A stretch of DNA of 59,491 nucleotides from Tubiluchus corallicola (taxonomy: Eukaryota; Priapulida; Priapulimorpha; Priapulimorphida; Tubiluchidae): the NCBI GenBank assembly GCA_030141605.1, contig JAQGDQ010002413.1:1-59491 (forward strand), written 5' to 3'. The translations under genes were made by a program, and so were the position numbers. The notes under the pieces are model-generated. The model saw nothing but the letters and a program-made list of their open reading frames with translations, did not search any database and was not told where the DNA came from. This document shows, in pieces, positions 1 through 8,410 of the stretch. Position 1 is the first letter of the stretch, and the number at the start of each line of letters is the position of its first letter.

Positions 1-27
1 TGAACAGTTTAATTCAGGGGAAGAGCT
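1..27 (+). repeat. Left arm (partial) of IS1634 copy 1 target duplication
   Basis: These 27 bases are identical to positions 1703-1729 on the other side of the IS1634-family element. They belong to the 5' coding part of the IS256-family transposase gene. The rest of this arm lies left of the window. Comparison with the intact IS256 copy at 12204 implies a full duplication of about 55 bp (1675-1729). Confidence 0.8.
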
Positions 28-1674
28 CCTGTTTTGTGCACCACAACGACGCCCCAAGAATGCACTACTGATTATCAGTAAGATAGGAATTTCAAATTTG
101 CATTTTGGGTGCTGCATGCTTAATTTTATGCATGTTTGTCCGAAAAAATAAGAATCGGAGTGGTTCTGTGAGTGTACAGATAATCTCAAAAAATCATGGT
201 AAATATAAGGTTGTAAAAACCGTAGGTTGCGCAAAAACAAAGCGGGAAGAAGAATTGCTTTTATTGCTTACCAACACAGAGATAGAGCGGCTTAGGGGCA
301 TGCAATCGCTTTTTGTTGAACACGATGATTTGGTGGTTGAAAACTTTGTGGACAGCATTGCAAACAATCATTTACAAGTTGTAGGAAGTGAATTAATTTT
401 AGGCAAAATTTATCAAGTCTTTAACTTTCCGGATGATGGGTGCTGCAATTATTTTCGCAACCTGGTATTATGTCGGTTAGTGTACCCGGGAAGCAAATTA
501 AAAACCGTTGACTATTTTAGACAGCACCTGAATACAGATGTTAGCGTACACACTATTTATCGTTTCCTTGACGAGCTAAATACAAGTTTAAAGCCACAAA
601 TTGAACAACTTACCTTTAAGCACACCAGGAAGCTACTAAAAGGAAAGATAAGTGTCGCATTTTATGATATGACCACATTGTATTTTGAGGTATCAGAAGA
701 AGATGACTACCGTATTCCCGGATTCAACAAAGATGGCAAGCATCAACAACCGCAAATAATGATAGGTTTACTGGTGGGTAAATATGGATACCCGATTGGC
801 TATCAAATATTCGAGGGAAACACCTCTGAAACAAAAACACTAATCCCTGTTCTGGAAGCCTTTCAAAATAAATTTAATATCGAAAGGCCTATTGTAGTTG
901 CCGATGCAGCTTTACTCTCGCAGAAGAACATAAATGCCTTGATTGAAAACAAATACGAGTACATACTTGGAGGACGGATAAAGAATGAAAGTCAAAAAAT
1001 AAAAGAAAAAATTATAGCTCTTGATATTAAAGAAAACAAGCCAGTTGAGTTGAAAAACAAGAATGGAAGGTTGATTATCAGCTTCTCAGAAAAAAGAGCC
1101 TTCAACGATAAAAAAAACAGAGAGAAGGGCTTAAAAAGACTTGAAAAACGTGTTGCTTCCGGCAAGCTAACAAAGAATCACATAAATAATCGCGGGTATA
1201 ATAAATATCTGAATCTGTCGGGGGAGATTGCCGTTAAAATCGACTACGATAAGTTCCAGTCAGATAGAGTTTGGGATGGGTTGAAGGGTTATGTAACCAA
1301 TACCCATTTACCGAGAAAAGATGTTATCGGGAATTATAGTCAGTTGTGGCAAGTGGAAAAAGCTTTTCGTATATCAAAAACTGATTTACGAATACGGCCA
1401 GTTTATCACCGCTTAAAAGAACGCATTGAAGCCCATATCTGTATTTGTTTCACAGCCTATGCCATTTACAAAGAGCTGGAAAGGTTATTGAAGGCAAATA
1501 ATATTGATATCTCTGCTGAAAAAGCCTTGGAACAAATCCGGCAGATCAGGCAGCTGCAATACACTCTGCCCAAATCGAAACAAGTCAGAACAAAAATATT
1601 ACAGCCAACTGAAATGCAAAAAAAGTTGTTAAATATGAAATTATAAACTTGGGTGCTGCAATGCACAAAACAGG
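28..1674 (+). mobile_element. IS1634-family insertion sequence, copy 1 (1647 bp)
   Basis: The element is bounded by perfect 13-bp terminal inverted repeats, CCTGTTTTGTGCA at 28-40 and its complement at 1662-1674. It carries one transposase gene. Two further near-identical copies lie at 26717-28362 and 42525-44171, and a 31-bp stub lies at 12084-12114. This copy is inserted near the 5' end of an IS256-family transposase gene, with a long target duplication on its right at 1675-1729 and partly on its left. Confidence 0.92.
132..1646 (+). CDS. IS1634-family transposase (copy 1, intact)
   Basis: This DDE transposase of the IS1634 (IS4-like) family cuts and joins the element ends. The first ATG at 132 gives 504 residues starting MFVRKNKNRSG; a TTG at 105 in the same frame is possible but lies closer to the terminal repeat. 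Family features are visible: a catalytic-domain opening around FYDMTTLYFE, a second conserved Asp in VVADAALLS, and a late Glu region in WQVEKAFRISKTDLRIRPVYH. It differs from the copy at 42553 by a handful of substitutions. Copy 2 at 26821 is frameshifted, so copies 1 and 3 are the likely active sources. It sits inside another transposon. Confidence 0.92.
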   Translation: MFVRKNKNRSGSVSVQIISKNHGKYKVVKTVGCAKTKREEELLLLLTNTEIERLRGMQSLFVEHDDLVVENFVDSIANNHLQVVGSELILGKIYQVFNFPDDGCCNYFRNLVLCRLVYPGSKLKTVDYFRQHLNTDVSVHTIYRFLDELNTSLKPQIEQLTFKHTRKLLKGKISVAFYDMTTLYFEVSEEDDYRIPGFNKDGKHQQPQIMIGLLVGKYGYPIGYQIFEGNTSETKTLIPVLEAFQNKFNIERPIVVADAALLSQKNINALIENKYEYILGGRIKNESQKIKEKIIALDIKENKPVELKNKNGRLIISFSEKRAFNDKKNREKGLKRLEKRVASGKLTKNHINNRGYNKYLNLSGEIAVKIDYDKFQSDRVWDGLKGYVTNTHLPRKDVIGNYSQLWQVEKAFRISKTDLRIRPVYHRLKERIEAHICICFTAYAIYKELERLLKANNIDISAEKALEQIRQIRQLQYTLPKSKQVRTKILQPTEMQKKLLNMKL

Positions 1675-2864
1675 AAGAAGATTTATTAAATGATGATTTC
1701 CTTGAACAGTTTAATTCAGGGGAAGAGCTCAATGGTTTTTTACAAGAGCTCCAAAAACGAGGCATTGAAAAGATGCTTGAAGGAGAACTCGATGGTCATT
1801 TAGGCTATGATAAGAATCAAAAATCGGATAATCAGAATGTCCGCAATGGCTATTCAGAGAAGAGAGTCCGAACCACTCTGGGAGAATCCAACATTCAGGT
1901 TCCCCGAGACCGTGATGCTTCGTTTAATCCGATGATTGTACCCAAAGGAGGGAACATGGTCGATGGCTTAGAGAATATCATTGTTTCGTTTTATGCTAAA
2001 GGAATGAGTAATAGCGATATTGAAGAGCAAATTCGGGAGCTATACGGTTTTGAAGTTTCTACATCCACCATATCAAGGATTACCGATTCAGTCACCAACG
2101 ACATTGTAGCGTGGCAGAACCGACCTCTGGAAATTGTATACCTAATTGTTTGGATGGATGGCATTGTATTTAAAGTGCGGGAGAACTCTAAGGTCGTCAA
2201 CAAAACCGTTTACATTGCCGTAGGACTTCGCAGAGATGGGAAAAAAGAGGTTCTTGGCTTATGGTTGGGCAAGAGTGAGTCCGCTGCCTTTTGGATGAAC
2301 GTACTTACCGATATGAAAGCCCGTGGAGTTAACGATATCCTGATTACGGCAACAGATAACTTGAATGGCTTTACAGATACTATCCGAACTGTTTTCCCTG
2401 AATCTAAAACACAAATATGTGTTGTTCATCAAATCCGTAACGCAAGCAGATACGTGGTTTGGAAAGATAAAAAGGCATTTACAAAAGATATGAAGCAAAT
2501 CTATAACGCCCCTACAAAAGAGGCTGCAAAAGCAGCTTTAGAAGATTTTGCAGCAGCTTGGGAGGATAAATACTCTTACGCAATTAAAAGCTGGCGAGAC
2601 AACTGGGAAGACCTAACAGTATTCTTTGAGTTTCCGCTGGAAATCAGAAAGATAATTTATACAACCAACCTGATTGAGAATCTCAACGGAAAAATCAGAA
2701 AATACACAAAAAACAAACTTTCATTCCCGTCAGACCAGGCTGTAATGAAATCTGTATTTTTGGCAACCAGAGAAGCAACTAAAAAATGGTCAATGCCAAT
2801 CAGAAACTGGGGCATTGTCTTGAATCAGTTCTTAGTTATATTTGAAAAAAGGGTCCAGCTATAA
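1653..2864 (+). CDS. IS256-family (mutator-type) transposase, chimeric start
   Basis: This mutator-type DDE transposase is intact except for its first residues. The native beginning MKKEDLL, seen in the copy at 12204, is replaced by MLQCTKQE. That prefix comes from a GTG inside the last 22 bases of the IS1634 element and runs in frame across the junction. The remaining roughly 395 residues are about 99% identical to the other copy, with a few substitutions (for example NVRN versus NARN). Conserved family parts are present: the [16 protein letters not shown] segment with the first Asp, TDNLNGF with the second Asp, and [16 protein letters not shown] with the late Glu. Any expression would have to come from inside the IS1634 element. 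Confidence 0.85.
   Translation: MLQCTKQEEDLLNDDFLEQFNSGEELNGFLQELQKRGIEKMLEGELDGHLGYDKNQKSDNQNVRNGYSEKRVRTTLGESNIQVPRDRDASFNPMIVPKGGNMVDGLENIIVSFYAKGMSNSDIEEQIRELYGFEVSTSTISRITDSVTNDIVAWQNRPLEIVYLIVWMDGIVFKVRENSKVVNKTVYIAVGLRRDGKKEVLGLWLGKSESAAFWMNVLTDMKARGVNDILITATDNLNGFTDTIRTVFPESKTQICVVHQIRNASRYVVWKDKKAFTKDMKQIYNAPTKEAAKAALEDFAAAWEDKYSYAIKSWRDNWEDLTVFFEFPLEIRKIIYTTNLIENLNGKIRKYTKNKLSFPSDQAVMKSVFLATREATKKWSMPIRNWGIVLNQFLVIFEKRVQL
1675..1729 (+). repeat. Right arm of IS1634 copy 1 target duplication (about 55 bp)
   Basis: The right flank restarts at AAGAAGATTTATT, three codons into the IS256-family transposase gene, and runs to GAGCT. The left flank of the element ends at that same GAGCT (position 27). 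The overlap of the two flanks is therefore 55 bp, of which only the last 27 are visible on the left. Confidence 0.78.
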
Positions 2865-2916
2865 ATAGCCAAACCCTCGGTATTTTTTTAGTTTACACAC
2901 TTTGTGAAACAGTGTC
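1675..2916 (+). mobile_element. IS256-family element, copy A, 5' end displaced by IS1634
   Basis: The body is almost identical to the complete element at 12115-13452. Its right terminal repeat ends in GAAACAGTGTC at 2916, the exact point where the two copies stop matching. The left terminal repeat and native start codon lie beyond the IS1634 insertion and outside the window. Confidence 0.88.
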
Positions 2917-3060
2917 TTTCGGTGTGACCGTGCCACTCTTTTCGGTCAAACAGTGCCACTTTGAAAGATGCTACAGTAATACAATATTTTTAGTCAGTTA
3001 GCACTATCTAAAATCAGATTGTACTCTTTACTCCGGATTGGGTGTACACTTTCACCGGAA
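2917..3060. mobile_element. Probable IS21-type terminal debris
   Basis: Directly after the IS256 end there are spaced GTGCCACT motifs (GACCGTGCCACTCTTTTCGG, then AAACAGTGCCACTTTG). Near 3040-3060 there is a GTGTACACTTTCACCGGAAT string. Both resemble the multiple end repeats of Bacteroidota IS21-family elements as I recall them. There is no istA or istB coding sequence, so this is at most a remnant. No terminator for the adjacent minus-strand operon is visible here. Confidence 0.35.
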
Positions 3061-3069
3061 TATTCATGA

Positions 3070-3795
3070 TCATAACTTAAAGTCTAGTTTCTTATTCTCT
3101 ATAAGATAAGTCATAAAGTCAAAATCAATAGGATGATCCAAGTCAAAACAAATATGAGGTACTACATAAATCATAGACCTTTCTGTAGCAGCTGTTTTTA
3201 ATCTTAAATCAAAAAATTCTTTACGGTAAATATAAAAAGATCCATTTAAGTCATAAACACTTGGTGCGGTTTGTCTTGAAAGGACATCATTTTCGGGCTT
3301 GCAAATCAATGAATAATATCCATTATTCTTTTTTTCTACCATATTAAAGTAGGGATTTCTATTTGCGAGACTGACTGAAAATAAATTTAAAGCATTAGCG
3401 TCAGACTCTATTAAATCTAAAGCATCCTGAATATCTTTCAAGGTCCTCAACGGAGAGCTTACATCCAAATCTAACAAATAGTCAAACTCACACTTAAAAT
3501 GGTCTTCAGAGAAGAAAAGTGCATCATATAACACATCTACTTTTCCTATAGTATCTGTTGCTAAAAAATCCGGACGTATATATGGACACTCTATACCCGC
3601 TTGTCTCGCACAGTCTAAAATTTCATTACAATCTGTGGATACTATAATTTCAACTTCATATTTCCATCTTTTTTTTAACTCAATTGCCTGCTCAAGAGAA
3701 TAATGCAAAAGTGGTTTCCCTAAAATTTTTTTTATGTTTTTTTTAGGAATTCCTTTAGATCCCCCTCGTGCGCATACGGTTATTAATATTTTCAT
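3070..3795 (-). CDS. legF: CMP-nonulosonate (legionaminate/acylneuraminate) cytidylyltransferase
   Basis: It activates a nine-carbon nonulosonic acid with CTP to give the CMP-sugar used by glycosyltransferases. The 241-residue protein has the family's nucleotide-binding start ARGGSKGIPKKN at residues 9-20, DLDVSSPLR in the middle and a late FDLDHPIDFDF with metal-binding acidic residues. It is the last gene of the eight-gene operon and starts directly at the end of the preceding nucleotidyltransferase gene. Sequence alone cannot separate NeuA from LegF or PseF. The LegB/LegC/NeuC-type neighbours favour legionaminic acid. IS debris follows, so any downstream glycosyltransferase gene is absent. 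Confidence 0.88.
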   Translation of the reverse strand: MKILITVCARGGSKGIPKKNIKKILGKPLLHYSLEQAIELKKRWKYEVEIIVSTDCNEILDCARQAGIECPYIRPDFLATDTIGKVDVLYDALFFSEDHFKCEFDYLLDLDVSSPLRTLKDIQDALDLIESDANALNLFSVSLANRNPYFNMVEKKNNGYYSLICKPENDVLSRQTAPSVYDLNGSFYIYRKEFFDLRLKTAATERSMIYVVPHICFDLDHPIDFDFMTYLIENKKLDFKL

Positions 3796-4836
3796 TTATC
3801 TAATATGTTTTTCGATTTCTTGTGCTTTATTATAATCTTCATGTCTTCCAATATCAATCCAATAACCAAAAATTGGATTTTGTATAACATTGCCTCCACT
3901 ATCCAATACATCCTGAATTAAGTCTGTAATATTATAAAACTCATTATAAGGAACTCGCTTAACTATTTCTTTTTTTAGAATATATATGCCTGCATTAGCA
4001 TAGTATGTATTATTAGGTTTTTCTTTAAAGGACAATACTCTATTACCATCTCCATCAAAAATAGCATATGGAATATTTACTGTGTAGGGTACTGACGAAA
4101 TTCCTATTTCGGCGTAAGCATTCAAAGTATTCAGGTATAAATCCTCAAAGTCAACATCAGTAAATAAGTCACTATTCATTACCAGAATGTGATCAGACTG
4201 AAAATTAGTCACCAAAGATAATGCTCCTGCAGTACCTAAAGGTTTGTCTTCCCAAACATATTCAATTGAAACTCCTTTTGAAGATCCATCTCCAAGATAA
4301 TCTACAATTTGCTGCCCCAGATATTTAACAGATATATAAAATTTTTCAATTCCATACCTGACTAACCGATCAATATTGTGTTCAATAATGGGCTTATTCC
4401 CCAATGGTAACATGGGCTTTGGCTTGATTTCTGTAAGTGGTCGTAATCGTTTTCCTTTTCCTCCAGCCATAATCATACACTCAAGCGGAAGGATACTTTT
4501 TCGCTTCTTCAGATCATAAACCTTTATTATGCGCTGGTGCTCATCAAGAAGAGGAAGTAACCTTATGCCTAAATCACGTACTCTTCTAAGATCCCATACT
4601 GAAAAGCCATTTTCTATTTTATGAAATCTAGTTGACATAAATGCCGTAACCATATCATTCACAGATAAACCGTTAATCAACCCCCTGCGAATATCACCAT
4701 CAGTAAGTGTTCCTGTTAAACATTTATTTTCATCTAGAACAAATAGTGTCAAAGTTTTTGGAACTTTATTTAATTTCTTCAAGGCTTCTAGAGCACTTTC
4801 TGAATGGTATATTATACTTTTAGAGAAATCATTCAT
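3796..4836 (-). CDS. CBS-domain sugar-1-phosphate nucleotidyltransferase (PtmE-like)
   Basis: Residues about 1-115 form a CBS-domain pair (VLDENKCLTGTLTDGDIRRG). Residues about 120-346 form a nucleotidyltransferase domain with the signature MAGGKGKRLRPLT and KPKPMLPLGNKPI. By analogy with Campylobacter PtmE, which makes GDP-glucosamine for legionaminic acid, it probably charges an amino-sugar-1-phosphate with GTP at the head of the pathway. The nucleotide used is inference. It overlaps the neuC-like gene by 8 bp and abuts the cytidylyltransferase gene with no gap, which indicates translational coupling. A CBS-regulated enzyme at the pathway entry suggests feedback by a nucleotide. Confidence 0.85.
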   Translation of the reverse strand: MNDFSKSIIYHSESALEALKKLNKVPKTLTLFVLDENKCLTGTLTDGDIRRGLINGLSVNDMVTAFMSTRFHKIENGFSVWDLRRVRDLGIRLLPLLDEHQRIIKVYDLKKRKSILPLECMIMAGGKGKRLRPLTEIKPKPMLPLGNKPIIEHNIDRLVRYGIEKFYISVKYLGQQIVDYLGDGSSKGVSIEYVWEDKPLGTAGALSLVTNFQSDHILVMNSDLFTDVDFEDLYLNTLNAYAEIGISSVPYTVNIPYAIFDGDGNRVLSFKEKPNNTYYANAGIYILKKEIVKRVPYNEFYNITDLIQDVLDSGGNVIQNPIFGYWIDIGRHEDYNKAQEIEKHIR

Positions 4837-5989
4837 CTCCTGATATTTTACAATCGTAGAAAATTTTCTTAATATCTATTGAGCTTGTTTCTTTTAGGAT
4901 TTTCAATATTTTTTCTGAAGCAGTTCCGTTTCCATAAGGATATCCTCTTTTGATATTCCGATTAAACTGAAAGGCCTTTTCTATTGATTTCCTGATGCTA
5001 TTTTTATTAGGCTCACAGTTTAAAATGGTTTCTCCCATGATTCGTCCTTTTTGTCTGTCTCCAATATTAACAGTAGGCATATTAAAAGCGGGTGCTTCAA
5101 GAATTCCACTCGAAGAGTTACCTATAACAATATCTACATGTTTCATAGTAGAAAGGTATCTTAATTGCCCTAAAGATTCAAATTCAACAGATCTTTCAGG
5201 ATATTTTTTTACAAAAGTATCTATCATATGAGTTATGATTCTCCCTCCTTTATCAGAGTTTGGCTTTGTAAAAATAATATGAGTATCCGGTAATTCTTCA
5301 AAAACCTTTAACAGTTCATTAAACTGTTCTTGTGCTGTCAAATTTTCCAATGTTACAGGATGGAAGGTGGCCAAGATGTTCTTTTTCCCTAGTTTAAAAC
5401 CAATTGCTTTTTCAAGATCCTTTTTATTTAATAATTTTAGGTGTTTTATGTTATCTAGGCCTATTGCTCCTACATTGAAAACAGTAGAGGGCTGTTCTCC
5501 CAATTGGATAACTCTTTTACGATAATCTTCTGTTGAGGTAAAGTGTAGATGACTCATTTTTGTTATTGAATGTCTTATCGCATCATCATAAACACCTTCT
5601 GTTAATTCTCCCCCATGTATGTGAGCAATGGGAATTCCTGCGATTAACGCGGAGCTGGCTACTGCAAAAGCCTCTGTTCTGTCTCCCAATATTATGAGTA
5701 AGTCTGGCTCTAGACCTTCTAAAGCTTCTGCGAATGAGATTTGTGCCAGTCCTATTGTTTTAGAAATTCCTACTGCTGTATCAGAAGAAAGCAATATTTC
5801 AATTTTTTTGTCTATCGAGAACCCATCTTTTTCTATCTCCTTATAAGTCAATCCAAACTCAGGTGATAAATGCATACCTGTTGCTATTAGCTGCAGTTTT
5901 AACTGGTCATCATGTTTGAGTTTTTTTATTAGCTGAAAAAGCAAACCATATTCTGCCCGTGTACCAGTAAATACGCATATTTTTTTCAT
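4829..5989 (-). CDS. neuC: Hydrolysing NDP-GlcNAc 2-epimerase (NeuC/LegG type)
   Basis: The family inverts C2 and releases the nucleotide from an NDP-N-acetylhexosamine. In a legionaminate pathway the product would be 2,4-diacetamido-2,4,6-trideoxymannose. The 386-residue protein shows the GT-B-like features of the family: VFTGTRAEYGLL near the start, GDRTEAFAVASSALIAGIPI, AHIHGGELTEG, and GNSSSGILEAP near residue 290. Length is normal. It overlaps the formyltransferase-like gene by 4 bp (ATGA) and the next gene by 8 bp. The substrate is inferred from the neighbours. Confidence 0.9.
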   Translation of the reverse strand: MKKICVFTGTRAEYGLLFQLIKKLKHDDQLKLQLIATGMHLSPEFGLTYKEIEKDGFSIDKKIEILLSSDTAVGISKTIGLAQISFAEALEGLEPDLLIILGDRTEAFAVASSALIAGIPIAHIHGGELTEGVYDDAIRHSITKMSHLHFTSTEDYRKRVIQLGEQPSTVFNVGAIGLDNIKHLKLLNKKDLEKAIGFKLGKKNILATFHPVTLENLTAQEQFNELLKVFEELPDTHIIFTKPNSDKGGRIITHMIDTFVKKYPERSVEFESLGQLRYLSTMKHVDIVIGNSSSGILEAPAFNMPTVNIGDRQKGRIMGETILNCEPNKNSIRKSIEKAFQFNRNIKRGYPYGNGTASEKILKILKETSSIDIKKIFYDCKISGDE

Positions 5990-6738
5990 ATTTTATATCG
6001 TTTATATAGAATAGGGATTACTATTCTGTTTACTAAAGAGAATATACGGGTTCCAACATAAGATCTGGTAAGTGCTCTTACTTGATTATATATGGTACTT
6101 GCATTCATTCTAAAATCAATTAATCCGTCATTTTTATTTCTTTTCCTCCAATAATTAGCCAAACTATGATTCTGTTTTTCTCTTTTGTACGTACCATTAC
6201 ATAATTCTGGATAAACCTTTTCTACTTGCTCTACTCCTGTTCTCACTATTTTGTTGTATAAACTATAAGCATCATCTGAACTTGATACATCAACCTCGGA
6301 TTGTGATAGGATATCTCCATCATCAGCTCCTTCGGACATGAAGAAGAAAGTAGAAGTAGATACCTCTAAACCTAATGCCAAGGTCCAGATCAGGAGATGC
6401 CTCCCTCTATTCATAGGTAGTTTCGCTGGATGGAAGCCAACAACTCCCATTTTAGGAGTATTCAAAACTTCTTTTTTTAATAGTTGAGACCACCCAAAGC
6501 AAAAGATAATATCTGGGGTTTTTTCTTTTATCCAGTTTATATTCTCCTCTTTGTTTATATTGTCTACATATTTAAAAGGAAGTTCGTTTTTTGTAGCTAT
6601 TTCTGACAGATCAACAAAGTCTGAATTAAAGTCTGATTCTTCTTTAGTTATGACTCCAACAATATTTGCTTTTAGCTCTATCAGTTTTGACAGAATCTTT
6701 TCACTAAACAAAACTGTTCCTATAAAAACAATCTTCAT
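5986..6738 (-). CDS. Formyltransferase-family protein (putative sugar N-formyltransferase)
   Basis: The 250-residue protein has the fold signature of 10-formyl-tetrahydrofolate-dependent formyltransferases: an N-terminal Rossmann-like MKIVFIGTVLFSEKIL, the loop GFHPAKLPMNRGRHLLIW around residues 108-125, and EGADDGDILSQ carrying the catalytic Asp. The usual Asn of the N-x-H active-site motif is Gly here (GFH), which is either a subfamily trait or a sign of changed chemistry. It lies between the neuB- and neuC-like genes and overlaps the latter by 4 bp. Participation in the same pathway, for example N-formylation of a nonulosonic acid or its precursor, is inference. It is too short for a methionyl-tRNA formyltransferase with its C-terminal tRNA domain. 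Confidence 0.82.
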   Translation of the reverse strand: MKIVFIGTVLFSEKILSKLIELKANIVGVITKEESDFNSDFVDLSEIATKNELPFKYVDNINKEENINWIKEKTPDIIFCFGWSQLLKKEVLNTPKMGVVGFHPAKLPMNRGRHLLIWTLALGLEVSTSTFFFMSEGADDGDILSQSEVDVSSSDDAYSLYNKIVRTGVEQVEKVYPELCNGTYKREKQNHSLANYWRKRNKNDGLIDFRMNASTIYNQVRALTRSYVGTRIFSLVNRIVIPILYKRYKI

Positions 6739-6766
6739 ATTATAATTGTAATTATTAATCTATTTC

Positions 6767-7774
6767 CTATATTTCAATCAATTCGTCTTTTTCAAATGAT
6801 CTTTTAGCTACCTTTCCCAGTATTTCATTCCACTTCATTGGGCTCATTCCTTTTCCCGGACGTTTAACAGTCAGGTTTTCGTCAGTAAATACCTCGCCTT
6901 TCGTTATTTTCTTTGCTGCTACAATACTTTTTCGAGCAATATTTATATTTTTTTGTTCGCTCGGGCTTGGTTCTTTTATGCCTGATCCAGAAATAGCTAA
7001 TTCTACATTTCGAATTGCTTCGATCATTGTTTTCAACTCACCAGGCTCTAGAGATGCTCTATGATCCGGGCCATCCATGTTTCTATCAAGTGTAAAATGC
7101 TTTTCTATTACCTTTGCTCCAAGGGCTACTGCTGCTATAGACACTTCAATTCCTAAAGTATGATCTGAGTAGCCTATAGTAACTCCAAGGTTTTCTTTGA
7201 TAGTATTCATGGCTTTTAAATTTACATCTCGCATTGGAGTGGGGTATTCTGTATTACAGTGCAATACAGTTATGTCGTTTTTACTTATCCCTTCTTCTGT
7301 AAAAACATCTAACACCTTCTTTATTTCTTCCATATTTGCCATACCTGTACTTACAATAAGTGGTTTCCCTTTTTTAGCAATATGTTGTAGGTATGGTTTA
7401 TTGGTAATCTCTCCAGAAGGAATTTTAAAAAAGGGGATGTTGAGCTCTGCAAGAAAGTCTATACTTGGATGATCAAAACCTGTTGCAAGAAAACCTATGT
7501 GATTATTTCTGCAAATTTGCTGAAGTTGCTCAAACTGTTCAAAGCTTAGTTCTAATTTCCGCACCATCTCTAACTGCGTTTCTGAACTATCACTTGTATT
7601 CTTTTTTTGGTATACTGCTTTCTCTGCGGTTTCTACTATATTTAATTCTGCTATAAAGACTTGAAATTTTACATAGTCAGCTCCAGCTTTAGCTGCTTCA
7701 ATTATTAGCTTCTTAGCAATTTGAAGGTTTCCGTTATGGTTTACTCCTGCTTCTGCAATTATTAACGTTTTCAC
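6767..7774 (-). CDS. neuB: Nonulosonic acid synthase (NeuB/LegI type)
   Basis: It condenses a 6-carbon acylated amino sugar with phosphoenolpyruvate to form the nine-carbon acid. The 335-residue protein begins with the NeuB barrel (IIAEAGVNHNGNLQIAKKLI, DYVKFQVF), contains the ISTGMAN and GYSDHT segments, and ends in a SAF/antifreeze-like domain (KGEVFTDENLTVKRPGKGM, about residues 278-335). Length is normal. It starts 6 bp after the acetyltransferase gene. Whether the substrate is a mannosamine (sialic acid) or the 2,4-diacetamido sugar (legionaminic acid) rests on the LegB/LegC-like genes upstream. Confidence 0.92.
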   Translation of the reverse strand: MKTLIIAEAGVNHNGNLQIAKKLIIEAAKAGADYVKFQVFIAELNIVETAEKAVYQKKNTSDSSETQLEMVRKLELSFEQFEQLQQICRNNHIGFLATGFDHPSIDFLAELNIPFFKIPSGEITNKPYLQHIAKKGKPLIVSTGMANMEEIKKVLDVFTEEGISKNDITVLHCNTEYPTPMRDVNLKAMNTIKENLGVTIGYSDHTLGIEVSIAAVALGAKVIEKHFTLDRNMDGPDHRASLEPGELKTMIEAIRNVELAISGSGIKEPSPSEQKNINIARKSIVAAKKITKGEVFTDENLTVKRPGKGMSPMKWNEILGKVAKRSFEKDELIEI

Positions 7775-7780
7775 AATTAT

Positions 7781-8410
7781 TTAATTTTTCTTATGGGCTC
7801 TCCTGAATATATCCCTGGTTGGTTTATTGGTTACATTACTCCCAGCTGAAATTATTGAATTATCAGCAACATTAATATTATTTGCGAGTACAGTATTACT
7901 TCCCACAAAGCATTCATTCCCTAAATGCGTTTGACCATTAATGACTGCGTTCGTAGAAATATGACAATGGTCTCCCACTACCACTTCATGCTCAAGCAAG
8001 CATCCTGTGTTCAAGATACAGTTGTGTCCAACAACAGCTTCTGCATTTACAGTGGTTCTATGCATAATGATACTACCAGCTCCAACTTGTGCATATTCAC
8101 TTACATAGGCTAAAGGCGATTTTATTATAGGTAATTCTACACCTAATTTTTTCAATCTGTTAAAAAATTTCTTTCTCAAGTTCGCGTTTTTAATCTGCCC
8201 GACAGTTATTAGAAAGTAGTTATACTTTTGGGCAAGAAGTGTTAAATCTTCATCAGAAGCAATAATTGGATATCCTAGTACTTTTTCCCCAATTTTCTCG
8301 GGCAAATCAACAATTCCTGCAATTGTATATTTATTTTCTTGTTCAATTACATCTATACAAGACTTACAGTGCCCACCACCACCAACAAGAATAATTTCTT
8401 TTTTATCCAT
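7781..8410 (-). CDS. Sugar O/N-acetyltransferase, NeuD/PglD/LegH type
   Basis: The 209-residue protein has the PglD-like N-terminal nucleotide-sugar-binding domain (GGGGHCKSCIDVIE) followed by a left-handed beta-helix of hexapeptide repeats (QVGAGSIIMHRTTVNAEAVV, LGNECFVGSNTVLANNI). In legionaminate synthesis such an enzyme N-acetylates the C4 amino group placed by the LegC-type aminotransferase. It overlaps that gene by 8 bp, which fits the consecutive steps. A NeuD-type O-acetyltransferase role is the alternative. Confidence 0.88.
   Translation of the reverse strand: MDKKEIILVGGGGHCKSCIDVIEQENKYTIAGIVDLPEKIGEKVLGYPIIASDEDLTLLAQKYNYFLITVGQIKNANLRKKFFNRLKKLGVELPIIKSPLAYVSEYAQVGAGSIIMHRTTVNAEAVVGHNCILNTGCLLEHEVVVGDHCHISTNAVINGQTHLGNECFVGSNTVLANNINVADNSIISAGSNVTNKPTRDIFRRAHKKN

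Noticed and set aside
1466-1765. Antisense frame across the IS1634 right end
   Set aside because: The same antisense frame appears at every copy and mirrors the transposase coding strand. It has no independent evidence.
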